Assembly: GCA_963579025.1 (NCBI GenBank)
Contig: CAUZFZ010000063.1
Span: forward strand, 1 to 48,660
Direction of reading: 5' to 3'
From: CAUZFZ01 sp963579025
Lineage (GTDB): Bacteria; Planctomycetota; Planctomycetia; Planctomycetales; Planctomycetaceae
Length of the DNA: 48,660 nucleotides
Both the position numbers and the translations under genes were made by a program. The notes beneath the pieces are model-generated. The model did no database searches, was not told the DNA's origin, and worked only from the letters and a program-made list of their open reading frames with translations. Positions 24,828 to 33,345 of the stretch are shown here, piece by piece (the first letter of the stretch is position 1; each line of letters starts with the position of its first letter).

Positions 24828-25868
24828 ATGGCTGGACAGAAGAAACTGACCGTCATCATCTCGCAGCAGCAGGGTAAGAACCCCGCGAAGCGGCAGCTCG
24901 AGGAAGAGCTGGCCATGGCGCTGATGATGGACTCCGAGGTCGAGGTCTCGATCGTTCCGAATCTGTACGACCTCACGCCGGACCATTCCGGAACGCTGTT
25001 TCTTCGCTCGCTCCGCGGCGACGTCGTGGTTCTCAGTTGGCTGTTTCCGCGGGCCACGCAGTGGATTCTTGACCGCAGCGGAATCAAAGGCCGGGAAGGC
25101 ACGGTTCTGCTGACATCCGATGACGAAGACGACGAGTCCGAAGAACGACCGGTCAACGATGAGTCGATCGGCGCCGTGGATGTGCCAGACCGGTTGATGT
25201 ACAGCATCGATCTGAAAAGCTCGACGGATCCGCAGGAGTTCCTCGACGAGATTCGTCGCATCACCAGCGAAACGAGTCAGCAGACCGTTGATCTGATGAG
25301 CTGGATTCAGGGTGAACCGCGACAGGAGCAACTGGAGCGATACCTGAACCCACAGGCAATGATCGAAAGCGGCGACAACGGAAACAACGGTTCGGTGGCC
25401 GCCGCCGATGAGGAGAACGGCGAAAAGGTGCGGCGTCGCTGGTATCCGGTCATCGATTACAGTCGCTGCACGAACTGCATGGAGTGCATCGACTTCTGCC
25501 TGTTCGGCGTGTACGGCGTCGATGTGCTGGACCGCATCCTGGTCGAGAATCAGGACAGTTGTAAGAAAGGCTGCCCGGCCTGCAGCCGCGTGTGTCCGGA
25601 AAACGCCATCGTCTTTCCGCAGCACAAAACGCCCGGCATCGCTGGCGCCGCTGGTGAAGTGGCCGGCCTCAAGATCGACCTTTCGAAGCTGTTCGGCGGA
25701 GGCGACGCGCTCGACATGGCCGCCCGCGAACGTGATGTCGAACTGGTGCGTGATGGACGGGATGCCGTTGGCCTGAACGTCGGAGTCCGTAAACGCCAGC
25801 CGGCCGGTGTCTGCGAACGCGACGAACTCGACGACCTGATCGACGGGCTGGATGATCTGGACCTGTAG
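24828..25868 (+). CDS. protein with C-terminal 2x[4Fe-4S] ferredoxin domain
   Basis: A 346-residue protein from ATG 24828 (SD CAGGA six bases before). A GTG at 24696 would add 44 residues. The first 110 residues form a compact alpha/beta domain of unknown family (KKLTVIISQQQ; RGDVVVLSWLFPRA), followed by an acidic linker. The cluster motifs are C214-x2-C217-x2-C220-x3-C224 (CTNCMECIDFC) and C245-x3-C249-x2-C252-x3-C256-P (CKKGCPACSRVCP), for two [4Fe-4S] clusters. The tail is acidic (DDLIDGLDDLDL). The position 146 bases after the GcvH-like stop, same strand, suggests a functional pair. The reaction is unknown. Confidence 0.82.
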   Translation: MAGQKKLTVIISQQQGKNPAKRQLEEELAMALMMDSEVEVSIVPNLYDLTPDHSGTLFLRSLRGDVVVLSWLFPRATQWILDRSGIKGREGTVLLTSDDEDDESEERPVNDESIGAVDVPDRLMYSIDLKSSTDPQEFLDEIRRITSETSQQTVDLMSWIQGEPRQEQLERYLNPQAMIESGDNGNNGSVAAADEENGEKVRRRWYPVIDYSRCTNCMECIDFCLFGVYGVDVLDRILVENQDSCKKGCPACSRVCPENAIVFPQHKTPGIAGAAGEVAGLKIDLSKLFGGGDALDMAARERDVELVRDGRDAVGLNVGVRKRQPAGVCERDELDDLIDGLDDLDL

Positions 25869-25909
25869 CTTCCCACCTCCACGTGCCGGCAGTATCGGAG
25901 GTCATGCAG

Positions 25910-26092
25910 ATGAGGATGAAAACGGTTAGCGGACGGTTCGCGGGAGTGGCCTTTGCATGTGGCCTGTATGGCACGTCAAGTGTCTTTCGACGAACTCACG
26001 ATCTGACATATCTCGTCGTTGGGTTTGTCGCCACCGTCGCCTTGGTTGTCTTCGGTTACTGGTTAGGCAGCAAGTTGTTCCCGGCAGGCTGA
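25910..26092 (+). CDS. small single-pass membrane protein
   Basis: A 60-residue protein starting at ATG 25910, eight bases after GGAGG (25897-25901); GTG 25883 is a longer alternative. Residues about 33-57 (TYLVVGFVATVALVVFGYWLGSKLF, read in parts) form one or one and a half membrane spans; a shorter hydrophobic patch lies at 11-22. No family is recognised. It lies 41 bases after the ferredoxin-domain gene and may be its membrane partner. Confidence 0.6.
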   Translation: MRMKTVSGRFAGVAFACGLYGTSSVFRRTHDLTYLVVGFVATVALVVFGYWLGSKLFPAG

Positions 26093-26112
26093 ATTGCCTT
26101 GTCTCGTATTGC

Positions 26113-26132
26113 CGGTCAACGCATCTTGACCG
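26113..26132. terminator. possible hairpin before lpxB
   Basis: CGGTCAA (26113-26119) pairs with TTGACCG (26126-26132) around six bases. It lies between the small membrane protein gene and lpxB. There is no T-run, so its role as terminator is doubtful. Confidence 0.3.
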
Positions 26133-26198
26133 CCTTGATCGGCCCGCGCTACAACGCCTTGCGGATGACCACATCGGTACAGCGAATGGACTCGCGCT

Positions 26199-27386
26199 AT
26201 GCACATCTTCTTTTCAGTCGGCGAACCGAGCGGCGATCAGCATGCTGCTCTTCTGATGAGTGAACTGCAGCAGCGACAGCCGGGCGTGCGTGTGAGTGGC
26301 TTTGGCGGGCCGCTTATGGAGCAACACGGACTTGAGTCACTGCATCGACTCACAGACCTTGCCGTTATGGGCCTCACTCAGATCGCTCCGCTGCTGGGCA
26401 AGTTCTACCGTCTGGTCCAGCAGGCCGAACGCTTTCTGGCCAGCGAGAAGCCGGATGCCGTGGTGCTCATCGATTTTCCCGGCTTCAACTGGTGGATCGC
26501 AAAGAAGGCCAAAGCCCTTGGCATCCCGGTGTTCTATTACATGCCGCCGCAGCTTTGGGCATGGGCTCCCTGGCGGATCAAACGCGTCCAGCGATTCGTT
26601 GATTACGTGCTGAGCGGTCTGCCCTTCGAACGCGACTGGTACGAGCAACACGGAGTCAACGTCGACTACGTCGGGCACCCGTTCTTCGACGAGATTGCCA
26701 GTCACCCGCTCGACACACGCTTTGTTGATGCTTTCAGCAGCCGTTCGGCTCCCACTGTTGCAATCCTGCCGGGTTCGCGAACGCAGGAAGTGAATCGTAA
26801 CTGGCCGATCATGCGCGACGTCATGCGTCGAGTTCATGCCCGGCATCCGAAGACGCACTTCCTGGTGGCCTGTTACCGAGATCATCACCGTCGCAAGTGC
26901 CTGTCCGATCTACTTGAGCACGCGCCGACGCTGCCCGTCAGCATTTATACGGGTAAGACATCCGAGATCATCGAGGTGGCTGACTGTGCGTTAATGGTCT
27001 CGGGCTCGGTCAGTCTGGAGATGATTGCTCGTCAGACTCCGGCAGCGGTTGTCTACCGCAGCGACTGGTTGATGTGGGTCACGGCGAAGCTGCTGGTGAC
27101 CTGCAAATACATTTCGTTACCGAACCTGATCGCCGGTCGAGAGATCATGCCCGAGTTTCCGTGCGTGGGAAATCCCGGGCCTGTTGTAAACCGTCTGACC
27201 GACATCCTGGACCGCTGGCTGCGTCTGCCGGAAGAACGCCAGCGAGTCATGCAGGAACTCGATGCCTGCGCCGCCGGATTCCGAGAGACGGGAGCGACCG
27301 TCAGAACTGCCGAACTGATTCTGTCGCGAATCAGCGGGGCGGATGAACCGTCCGAAGTCGAAGCGTCCGAAACTCGGGCTGCATGA
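26199..27386 (+). CDS. lpxB: lipid-A-disaccharide synthase
   Basis: A 395-residue GT19-family enzyme that joins UDP-2,3-diacylglucosamine and lipid X on the cytoplasmic face of the inner membrane. Marks are the N-terminal FFSVGEPSGDQHAALL, VLIDFPGFNWWIAKKAK, the motif YYMPPQLWAWAPWRIKR, VGHPFFDE, LPGSRTQEVNRNWP and the late SGSVSLEMIARQTPAAVVYR. Length and motif order match the family. The start ATG 26199 has GGA nine bases upstream. Its presence shows the organism makes lipid A, consistent with a Gram-negative-type planctomycete envelope. The stop TGA is followed in the same frame by a sulfatase fragment. Confidence 0.95.
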   Translation: MHIFFSVGEPSGDQHAALLMSELQQRQPGVRVSGFGGPLMEQHGLESLHRLTDLAVMGLTQIAPLLGKFYRLVQQAERFLASEKPDAVVLIDFPGFNWWIAKKAKALGIPVFYYMPPQLWAWAPWRIKRVQRFVDYVLSGLPFERDWYEQHGVNVDYVGHPFFDEIASHPLDTRFVDAFSSRSAPTVAILPGSRTQEVNRNWPIMRDVMRRVHARHPKTHFLVACYRDHHRRKCLSDLLEHAPTLPVSIYTGKTSEIIEVADCALMVSGSVSLEMIARQTPAAVVYRSDWLMWVTAKLLVTCKYISLPNLIAGREIMPEFPCVGNPGPVVNRLTDILDRWLRLPEERQRVMQELDACAAGFRETGATVRTAELILSRISGADEPSEVEASETRAA

Positions 27387-28043
27387 GTTTCGGTTGACCG
27401 GAACACTCTCGCTGCGGGTACGGTTCGCGAAGACGTGGTCGAACACATTGACATCGCCGCGCTATCGCTGGCAGCCGCGGGAATCGAAATTCCAAACTGG
27501 ATGCAGGCCCGCGACATTCTTGTGACCGACTACACACCCCGTGAGTCCGTCTTCGCAGCCCGGGACCGCTGCGATGAAACGGTCGACCATATGCGTTCCG
27601 TGCGCACAAAGGACTTCAAGTACATTCGCAATTTCCTGCCCCAACGTCCGTACCTTCAGCCCTGCGTTTACAAGGATGCGAAGAACATTCTGGAGGCTCT
27701 GCGCGCGTGGCATCAGGCTGGCAAACTCAACTCGGTGCAGAGTCTGTTGTTCCGCGAAGTGCGACCACCAGAAGAACTGTACGACCTGCGAAACGATCCC
27801 CACGAGATTAACAATCTCTCTGACGACGCTGCGCATGCTGACGCGCTCAGGAAACTCCGCGGGCGACTCGACGCCTGGATGGACAAGACCGGTGACAAAG
27901 GACGCACACCTGAATCGGCCGAGATGCTTGACAGTGACATGGCGGTCTACGTCACGCGGCTCCGGTCCAGGGATCCGGCTCATGCGAAGATCATTGAAGA
28001 CAACATCGCACTGATGAAGAAATGGGCATCCGAAGGTAAGTAA
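27387..28043 (+). pseudogene. 5'-truncated sulfatase remnant
   Basis: The frame is open directly after the lpxB stop and reads as the C-terminal part of a planctomycete sulfatase: TVREDVVEHIDIAALSLA, ARDRCDETVDHMRSVRTKDF, FKYIRNFLPQRPYLQP, EELYDLRNDPHEINNLSDD. The whole catalytic N-terminal domain, including the C/S-x-P-x-R formylglycine site and metal ligands, is absent. Homology begins around 27417, so the break lies between 27387 and 27416. The first usable start is GTG 27435, with no good SD. About 215 codons remain free of stops, so the loss is recent or the piece is still translated. Confidence 0.8.
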
Positions 28044-28174
28044 GGCGAGCGGCAGAGCCGCAGACAGACGACCTCGCGCCTCTGCGCGAGATTTCGAAAG
28101 CGCGCAATTCACGCGTTTTGACAATGAAAGGATCTACCGAGACTGTGCCTCAGACCGAGAGCGGACGCCGAAGC

Positions 28175-28265
28175 AAGGAACACTAATCCGCACTAATTGA
28201 CGCTAATGATTCGCGTGACGACTGTCGCCCGGATTAGCGAAGATCAGTGTCGATTAGTGTTCCTT
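28175..28265. repeat. intergenic palindromic element (about 90 bp)
   Basis: A perfect 14-base outer pair, AAGGAACACTAATC (28175-28188) with GATTAGTGTTCCTT (28252-28265), encloses further pairs such as CGCTAAT (28201-28207) with ATTAGCG (28233-28239) and CACTAATT with GATCAGTG (near match). The whole folds into one long imperfect hairpin. It lies in the 359-base gap between the sulfatase remnant and the convergent transporter gene; nothing else recognisable is in that gap. It resembles a dispersed REP- or MITE-like element; copy number cannot be seen from one window. Confidence 0.8.
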
Positions 28266-28402
28266 CATGTCCCGGGACGAAACTTGACTCAACTGCAACG
28301 TGGTTTGATGAAGAAGCGTAGCTACGCGGCTTCTGAGACAACCTAAGATGCCAGAGCCGCTGCGCGGCAGTCTGCTTTGAAGAGGCAGAAAGATGTGTCG
28401 GT

Positions 28403-29761
28403 TCAGGTCCTGTTCAAAGACCAGACGTCGCAGGTGCCAGTCGCCTGCTCTCGTGCTTTCTGGATCTTCTCGCTCATCTGGGACCAGCCGGCCCATGCGA
28501 ACAAGACGACGATCGCGATCAGAAAGACCGTCGTCAGGGTGGTGTTACGACCTTCCTTCCCGACTCGCTTCGAGCTGCCATTCAGCATGATCAGGGCCAC
28601 AGCCAGGATGGGCATGAATGCAGCGCCCACCACGGCGTAAGCCAGTTGGACATTCTCAAAACTTGCAAACAGACCTGCTGCGGGCACGGTTGCGATTGCA
28701 TACAGCGAGTAGCGATACATCACGGATTCGCTGCTAACGCGGGGACGCTCAATATCGGTCTGCGGTGTTTCGCGGATCAGACTCCAGCAGTCCGCGAACA
28801 GATACGGCACGCTCTGCCAGACACCCAGCATGCTGCTGAAAACAGCGCCCCAGGCTCCCAGCAGAAATGCATACCGCGCGATCGGTCCGGCGGCTCCCAG
28901 TGATGTTTCCAGTTGATTTCCCAGCTCAACAACCAGGGTCGCTCCCTTCTTCGAGAAATCGACATCGAGCTGACTTCCGAGAATCACCATGCCGATTCCG
29001 AACAGCGCAGTCATGACATAACCAGTGCCCAGGTCGATTCGACAGGTCTTCAGTTCGTCGAGCCCGCTGCGACCTTCCTCGCGAATCCAGTAGCCATAAC
29101 ACAGCACAGTGACTGTCCCGCCAATTCCACCCATCAGCGCGACTGTCCACTTCACTCCGCCAGCGTCGAATTGTGGAATCGTCGGGATCACCAGCCCCTG
29201 AGCTACGGCCAGCCAGTCTGGACCAACCGCGATCGAAGTTGTAACAACGATGACGAACATGACCGCAATGCACACACTCATCAGTTTTTCGAACAGCCGG
29301 TAACCGCCAATCAGAACGAGTGCCAAAGCGATTGCGCTGTGGACGATCCCGAAAATCACTTTGTTGTGTTCGGCGTCGGCGTTCGGATTCAGCACAGCAA
29401 CGAGCCCATGTGCGGCGACTCCACACGCGCTCATCAGTGCGGACCCGACGAAGAAGCTCCACACGCACAGGTAACCGAGAAAGATGCACAGCGTCACTCG
29501 CCCGAAATGCTTTGCTGTGCCTTCCAGTACCGTCGTGCCGGTGGCCAGTTGCCATCGCGCCAGACCTTCGTTGAGTACGAACTTAATCAGCGCACCAAGC
29601 AACACAGCCCACAACACCGCGACACCGAGTTTCGCTCCGGTAAACGCTCCGGTGGCGAGATCCCCTGCCCCGACACCGGTCGCTGCGACGAGCAGACCTG
29701 GCCCGATCATGGCCAGCAGGAGGCCGGGTTTCTTTTGGGGAGATGCCTCGGGTGCACTCAT
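28403..29761 (-). CDS. NRAMP-related membrane transporter lacking the canonical metal site
   Basis: A 452-residue protein with about eleven helices, beginning at MSAPEASPQ (ATG 29761). The opening GPGLLVAATGVGAGDLATG aligns with helix 1 of NRAMP Mn/Fe transporters, but the metal-binding DPGN reads GAGD. In helix 6 the MPH motif is also replaced (GGTVTVLCYGYW). Such NRAMP-related proteins may move other ions, such as Mg, or other solutes. A longer frame from 29815 lacks support. It is convergent with the sulfatase remnant and lies downstream of the propeller gene (80 bases). Confidence 0.82.
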   Translation of the reverse strand: MSAPEASPQKKPGLLLAMIGPGLLVAATGVGAGDLATGAFTGAKLGVAVLWAVLLGALIKFVLNEGLARWQLATGTTVLEGTAKHFGRVTLCIFLGYLCVWSFFVGSALMSACGVAAHGLVAVLNPNADAEHNKVIFGIVHSAIALALVLIGGYRLFEKLMSVCIAVMFVIVVTTSIAVGPDWLAVAQGLVIPTIPQFDAGGVKWTVALMGGIGGTVTVLCYGYWIREEGRSGLDELKTCRIDLGTGYVMTALFGIGMVILGSQLDVDFSKKGATLVVELGNQLETSLGAAGPIARYAFLLGAWGAVFSSMLGVWQSVPYLFADCWSLIRETPQTDIERPRVSSESVMYRYSLYAIATVPAAGLFASFENVQLAYAVVGAAFMPILAVALIMLNGSSKRVGKEGRNTTLTTVFLIAIVVLFAWAGWSQMSEKIQKAREQATGTCDVWSLNRT

Positions 29762-29841
29762 GGGGGTTTGCCGGAAACGCCGATTGCTGCGGACATTGCA
29801 AATTGCAAAGTTCAAAATGCAAATTGATGTGGTGGGTCGAT

Positions 29842-31614
29842 TTACAGGCTGCCGAGAAACGCGAGCAGTTGTTGGATTTCCTGAGGGCTCAGTGTTGCTT
29901 TGAGTTGATGGCCGAACTCATGCACGACTGCATCCAGTGACTTAGCTCGACCGTCGTGGAATAACCGGTCACGCTGGCTTACGCCCAGCAGCGACGGCGG
30001 ATTGAACTCATTCAACCCCGTTTCGTCAGTCAGGCCGACGTCGAAACTGCCGGTCGTGGTGAATTGGCCTGGCTGATGGCAGCGCACGCATCCGGACTGA
30101 TTGAACACTCGCCGTCCGGCAGCGATAAGACTGTTGCTCTGCTCCTCGCGTGCGTCGGACACCGACGGCGGCGGATCGAGAGTTGAGAGATAGGCCCCGA
30201 TGTCGGTCACTGTCTGCTCATTCAGATTCTCGACGTGCATCGTCGAATGCAGCGATTTGCGGACCTGATCGTCAAGCAGCATCTTTGATCCGTCCCAGCC
30301 CCACGGGACAGTCCAGGCCGATCCCAACAGCGACGGAACGCGTTTGGCGTTGCCGTATCTGCCATCGCCGAGTGTGTCGGCCAAGCGGTTGTTTGTGTGA
30401 TTGTCGGTATGGCAACTGTGACAACTCATCCAGCGATGATGCGACAGGTCGGCATTGAAGAATGCCTGTTCGCCGCGCTCCACGGGTCCCGTTGTCGGTG
30501 TCGGGCCGAGCGAGATCGATTCGAGGCAGTGGAGTGAATCGAGGTCGACCACCGTGATCGAATCATCCAGCGAGTTCACCACGTAGGCTCGTCTGTGCGT
30601 CTCGTCGACGGCGATGGCGACAGGACGGGGGCCGGTGACCACGCGGCGTTCGCGGACGCCGACACGGTCAATCAACGCCAGCTCGCCGGTACCCGCCAGA
30701 GTCACCAGCAATCGGTCGCTGGTGATGGCAATCGCATCAGGATCGCCAGCACCACGGCCCGGTTCGCCCACTTCGGTTCGTCTCGCGATCTGCTTCAGGT
30801 CCGCGCCGTCGTCCAGGAGAGCAGTCACCGGTAACGCCGTGAGTCGGTTCTCCAGCAGGATGCCCCAGTGAATGTGCTCACGCTCAGTCCGCCCTTTTGG
30901 ATGCAGGATCTGGTGCGTGAGCCACACATCGCCATTGCCGTCTAATGCGACGTCACGAATGTTGTGCGCGGCCAGTTCACGTACGGATCGGATTCGTCCG
31001 GAAACCGTATCGACGACGACCAGTCGGCCGCCAAAGGCATCTGTCACCAGGACATTCGAATCGTCCAGAAACGCAACGCGTCGCGGCGCACATGGCAGAT
31101 CGACCGTGCGCGTCGCACCGAATGCCGAATCCGGGTCGGCCGCGAAGTCGACTTCGATCAAAGTCAGACGCCGGGACCACAGCGACGCCACGCAGCACAA
31201 CTGTCCTGTCGGGCTTATGGCAGCATCGACCGGGTACTTTGCAACGGCGATACGGTTGGCAACTTTGACTGTGTCCGAGGTGGGTTGCAGCAGAATGAGT
31301 TCGTGTTCGCCGAAGTCCGACGCGAGCACCAGCGAGCCACCCGGCACGGTGCAGAGATCGGAAATCTCTCCCCCCAGACTGACCTCATGAACGGACTGGC
31401 CGTCTCTGGAAATGAGCGACACGGAACCACAACGATTTCCGACGATCAGCGGCCCGTCTTCGCCGATCAGGACTGCGGTCACGGGACGCCGTTTGTGCGG
31501 CTCGACGTTATCGCCGGCAAAGATGGAACTGGCCAGCAGGAAGGCACACGACATGGCCGACAGCGGACGATGCGATGTGATCCCGAACATTCTCGTGGTC
31601 AGTTGTCGGCACAT
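29842..31614 (-). CDS. beta-propeller protein with MauG/cytochrome c peroxidase-like diheme domain
   Basis: A 590-residue secreted protein with a signal peptide (SAMSCAFLLASSIFAG, cleavage near residue 33). Residues about 40-370 are six to seven YVTN-like propeller blades (AYVVNSLDDSITVVDLDS is a typical blade). The C-terminal part has two heme sites, CHSCH at 398-402 and CVRCH at 509-513, in a MauG/CcpA-like domain (RGEQAFFNADL; RRVFNQSGCVRCH; FHDGRAKSLDAVVHEFG). A periplasmic oxidase or peroxidase is likely; the substrate is unknown. ATG 31614 has AGGAC eleven bases upstream; ATG 31590 is an alternative. Confidence 0.87.
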   Translation of the reverse strand: MCRQLTTRMFGITSHRPLSAMSCAFLLASSIFAGDNVEPHKRRPVTAVLIGEDGPLIVGNRCGSVSLISRDGQSVHEVSLGGEISDLCTVPGGSLVLASDFGEHELILLQPTSDTVKVANRIAVAKYPVDAAISPTGQLCCVASLWSRRLTLIEVDFAADPDSAFGATRTVDLPCAPRRVAFLDDSNVLVTDAFGGRLVVVDTVSGRIRSVRELAAHNIRDVALDGNGDVWLTHQILHPKGRTEREHIHWGILLENRLTALPVTALLDDGADLKQIARRTEVGEPGRGAGDPDAIAITSDRLLVTLAGTGELALIDRVGVRERRVVTGPRPVAIAVDETHRRAYVVNSLDDSITVVDLDSLHCLESISLGPTPTTGPVERGEQAFFNADLSHHRWMSCHSCHTDNHTNNRLADTLGDGRYGNAKRVPSLLGSAWTVPWGWDGSKMLLDDQVRKSLHSTMHVENLNEQTVTDIGAYLSTLDPPPSVSDAREEQSNSLIAAGRRVFNQSGCVRCHQPGQFTTTGSFDVGLTDETGLNEFNPPSLLGVSQRDRLFHDGRAKSLDAVVHEFGHQLKATLSPQEIQQLLAFLGSL

Positions 31615-31737
31615 GGAGCACAGTCCTGGTTAGCCGTCAGGATTCTCAGTCGATTGATTGTGGCCTATTGTGTCGCCGTCGGCCATGTGCATCGCATGAA
31701 CCGCACTCCGAGCCCGTGATCAGCGAGGACGCACTTC

Positions 31738-33063
31738 ATGTCGGAACAGACGCCGACGTCGCAGCGGCCCACAAATTATCGCTGGGTCGTCTTCGCGATG
31801 GCTTCGGGCACGTCCTGGCTGATGTACCTGCACCGGTACACGTTCTCGTTGATCAAACCCGACCTGGAGGAGGAATGGGGACTGGAGAACGATGAGCTGG
31901 GACTGCTCGACAGTGCGTTCTCGCTGACATATTCGCTGTGTCAGACACCGCTGGGGATTCTCGGCGACATCGCCGGAGTGCATCTTGTTCTGACCGGGAT
32001 GATCATTGTCTGGTCGATCGGTCTGGCCATGCACGCATGGGCTCCGTCGGAACACGAGATGTGGTACGCCCGAGCTACGTTCGGAATGGGCCAGTCCGGC
32101 GTCTATGCCAATCTCAGTCGGCTTTCGCGCACATGGTTTCCGGCGTCAATCCGGACAACGCTGCAGGGTTGGATGGGCACTTTCTTCGGCCGCATGGGTG
32201 GGTTTTGCGGGTACATGCTGGTGGGCGGCGTGATGCTCGGCATGCTCGGGCTTAAGTGGCGACCTGTGCTCTATGGCCTGGCTGGTATCGGGATCGCGCA
32301 CGGGATCGTGTTCCTCCTTCTGTTCAGGAATAAACCGTCCCGTCACTCGGCTGTCAACGAAGCGGAAGCGCGGCTGATCGAAGAGCCCGAGGACGATCAA
32401 CCGGCCGCGCCAAAACGCATGTCGTATCGAGAAGTCCTCAGTCGGATGAGCCCGCGATCCATCTTCAACGTCGCGTGCCTCAATGTGCAGACGATTCTCA
32501 GTACGCTGGCGGACAACATTTACTCGGCGTGGATCCCGTTGTTTCTATTCCAGGTCCACAATCTGGGGGCCAGGGAGCGGGGCATCTATTCGGCGCTACC
32601 TTTGCTCGGTGGAGCGTGCGGCGGGGTCATGGGCGGGTGGCTGAACGACTTCCTCATTCGCCGCACAGGCAATCGACGCTGGGCACGATCAGTCGTTGGG
32701 CTGGCGGGCAAGGGGATCGCTGGCGTTCTGTTGTTTGCCTCACTGCTCGTCTATCACGATCCGAGGCTCTTCTGCTGCATGCTGATCGTTGTGAAATTCT
32801 TCGCGGACTGGAGTCTCCCGTCGACGTGGGGCACGACGGTCGACATCGGCGGCAAAGCTTCCGCGACAGTATTCGCCTGGAACAACTCGATCGCCGGAAT
32901 CGGATCGATTCTGGCTCCCATCCTCTACGGAAACGTTTCGAAACACTTTGACTGGTCGTGGGTGTTCGTCACGGGAGCCGTCGCCTACATCCTGTGCGCG
33001 TTGAGCTGGCTGGCCGTCGACTGCACGATTCCAATCATTCGCGAGTCGGATACGCAGGAGTGA
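31738..33063 (+). CDS. MFS transporter
   Basis: A 441-residue, 12-helix major facilitator. ATG 31738 has GAGGA nine bases upstream. Family marks include helix 2 with the loop TPLGILGDIAGVH (in place of the usual G-x-x-x-D-R), helix 4 WYARATFGMGQSGVYANLSR, and a long central hydrophilic loop around residues 195-235. The pattern is closest to the anion:cation symporter group (hexuronate/glycerol-phosphate-type), so an organic acid or sugar acid is a reasonable guess. It is divergent from the propeller-diheme gene and convergent with moaD. Confidence 0.85.
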   Translation: MSEQTPTSQRPTNYRWVVFAMASGTSWLMYLHRYTFSLIKPDLEEEWGLENDELGLLDSAFSLTYSLCQTPLGILGDIAGVHLVLTGMIIVWSIGLAMHAWAPSEHEMWYARATFGMGQSGVYANLSRLSRTWFPASIRTTLQGWMGTFFGRMGGFCGYMLVGGVMLGMLGLKWRPVLYGLAGIGIAHGIVFLLLFRNKPSRHSAVNEAEARLIEEPEDDQPAAPKRMSYREVLSRMSPRSIFNVACLNVQTILSTLADNIYSAWIPLFLFQVHNLGARERGIYSALPLLGGACGGVMGGWLNDFLIRRTGNRRWARSVVGLAGKGIAGVLLFASLLVYHDPRLFCCMLIVVKFFADWSLPSTWGTTVDIGGKASATVFAWNNSIAGIGSILAPILYGNVSKHFDWSWVFVTGAVAYILCALSWLAVDCTIPIIRESDTQE

Positions 33064-33088
33064 CGCGGAATCAAAGCAAGTTGGGCCA

Positions 33089-33334
33089 TCACCCGCCGCT
33101 GACTGGCGGGAAACAGGTGACCTGGTTTGACGCCTCAAGCACAGTCGCGTCGTCGGCGTAGTCGGTGCCGATCGCGACATGCAGGTGCGCGACGATGGGA
33201 CTCAGTGCTGGATGCTGGCTGGCCAATGCCGTTTTCAGGTCACTGACAGTAGCGCCATCCGCCAGTTCCACAGCCACCGTGTCCGCGCCGGCAAGGTCAC
33301 GGGCCCGAGCGAACAGTCTTACGTCCAGTTGCAT
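33089..33334 (-). CDS. moaD: MoaD/ThiS-family sulfur carrier (molybdopterin synthase small subunit)
   Basis: An 81-residue ubiquitin-fold protein: MQLDVRLFARARDLAGADT at the start, ATVSDLKTAL in the middle, and the required C-terminal diglycine in FPPVSGG, which is thiocarboxylated to supply sulfur to molybdopterin. AGG lies six bases before ATG 33334. No moaE or other molybdopterin gene is in the window; the gene follows a lipoprotein gene by 11 bases. Length and the GG end suit MoaD better than ThiS, but the family call alone is certain. Confidence 0.88.
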   Translation of the reverse strand: MQLDVRLFARARDLAGADTVAVELADGATVSDLKTALASQHPALSPIVAHLHVAIGTDYADDATVLEASNQVTCFPPVSGG

Positions 33335-33345
33335 CAGTTGCCTGT

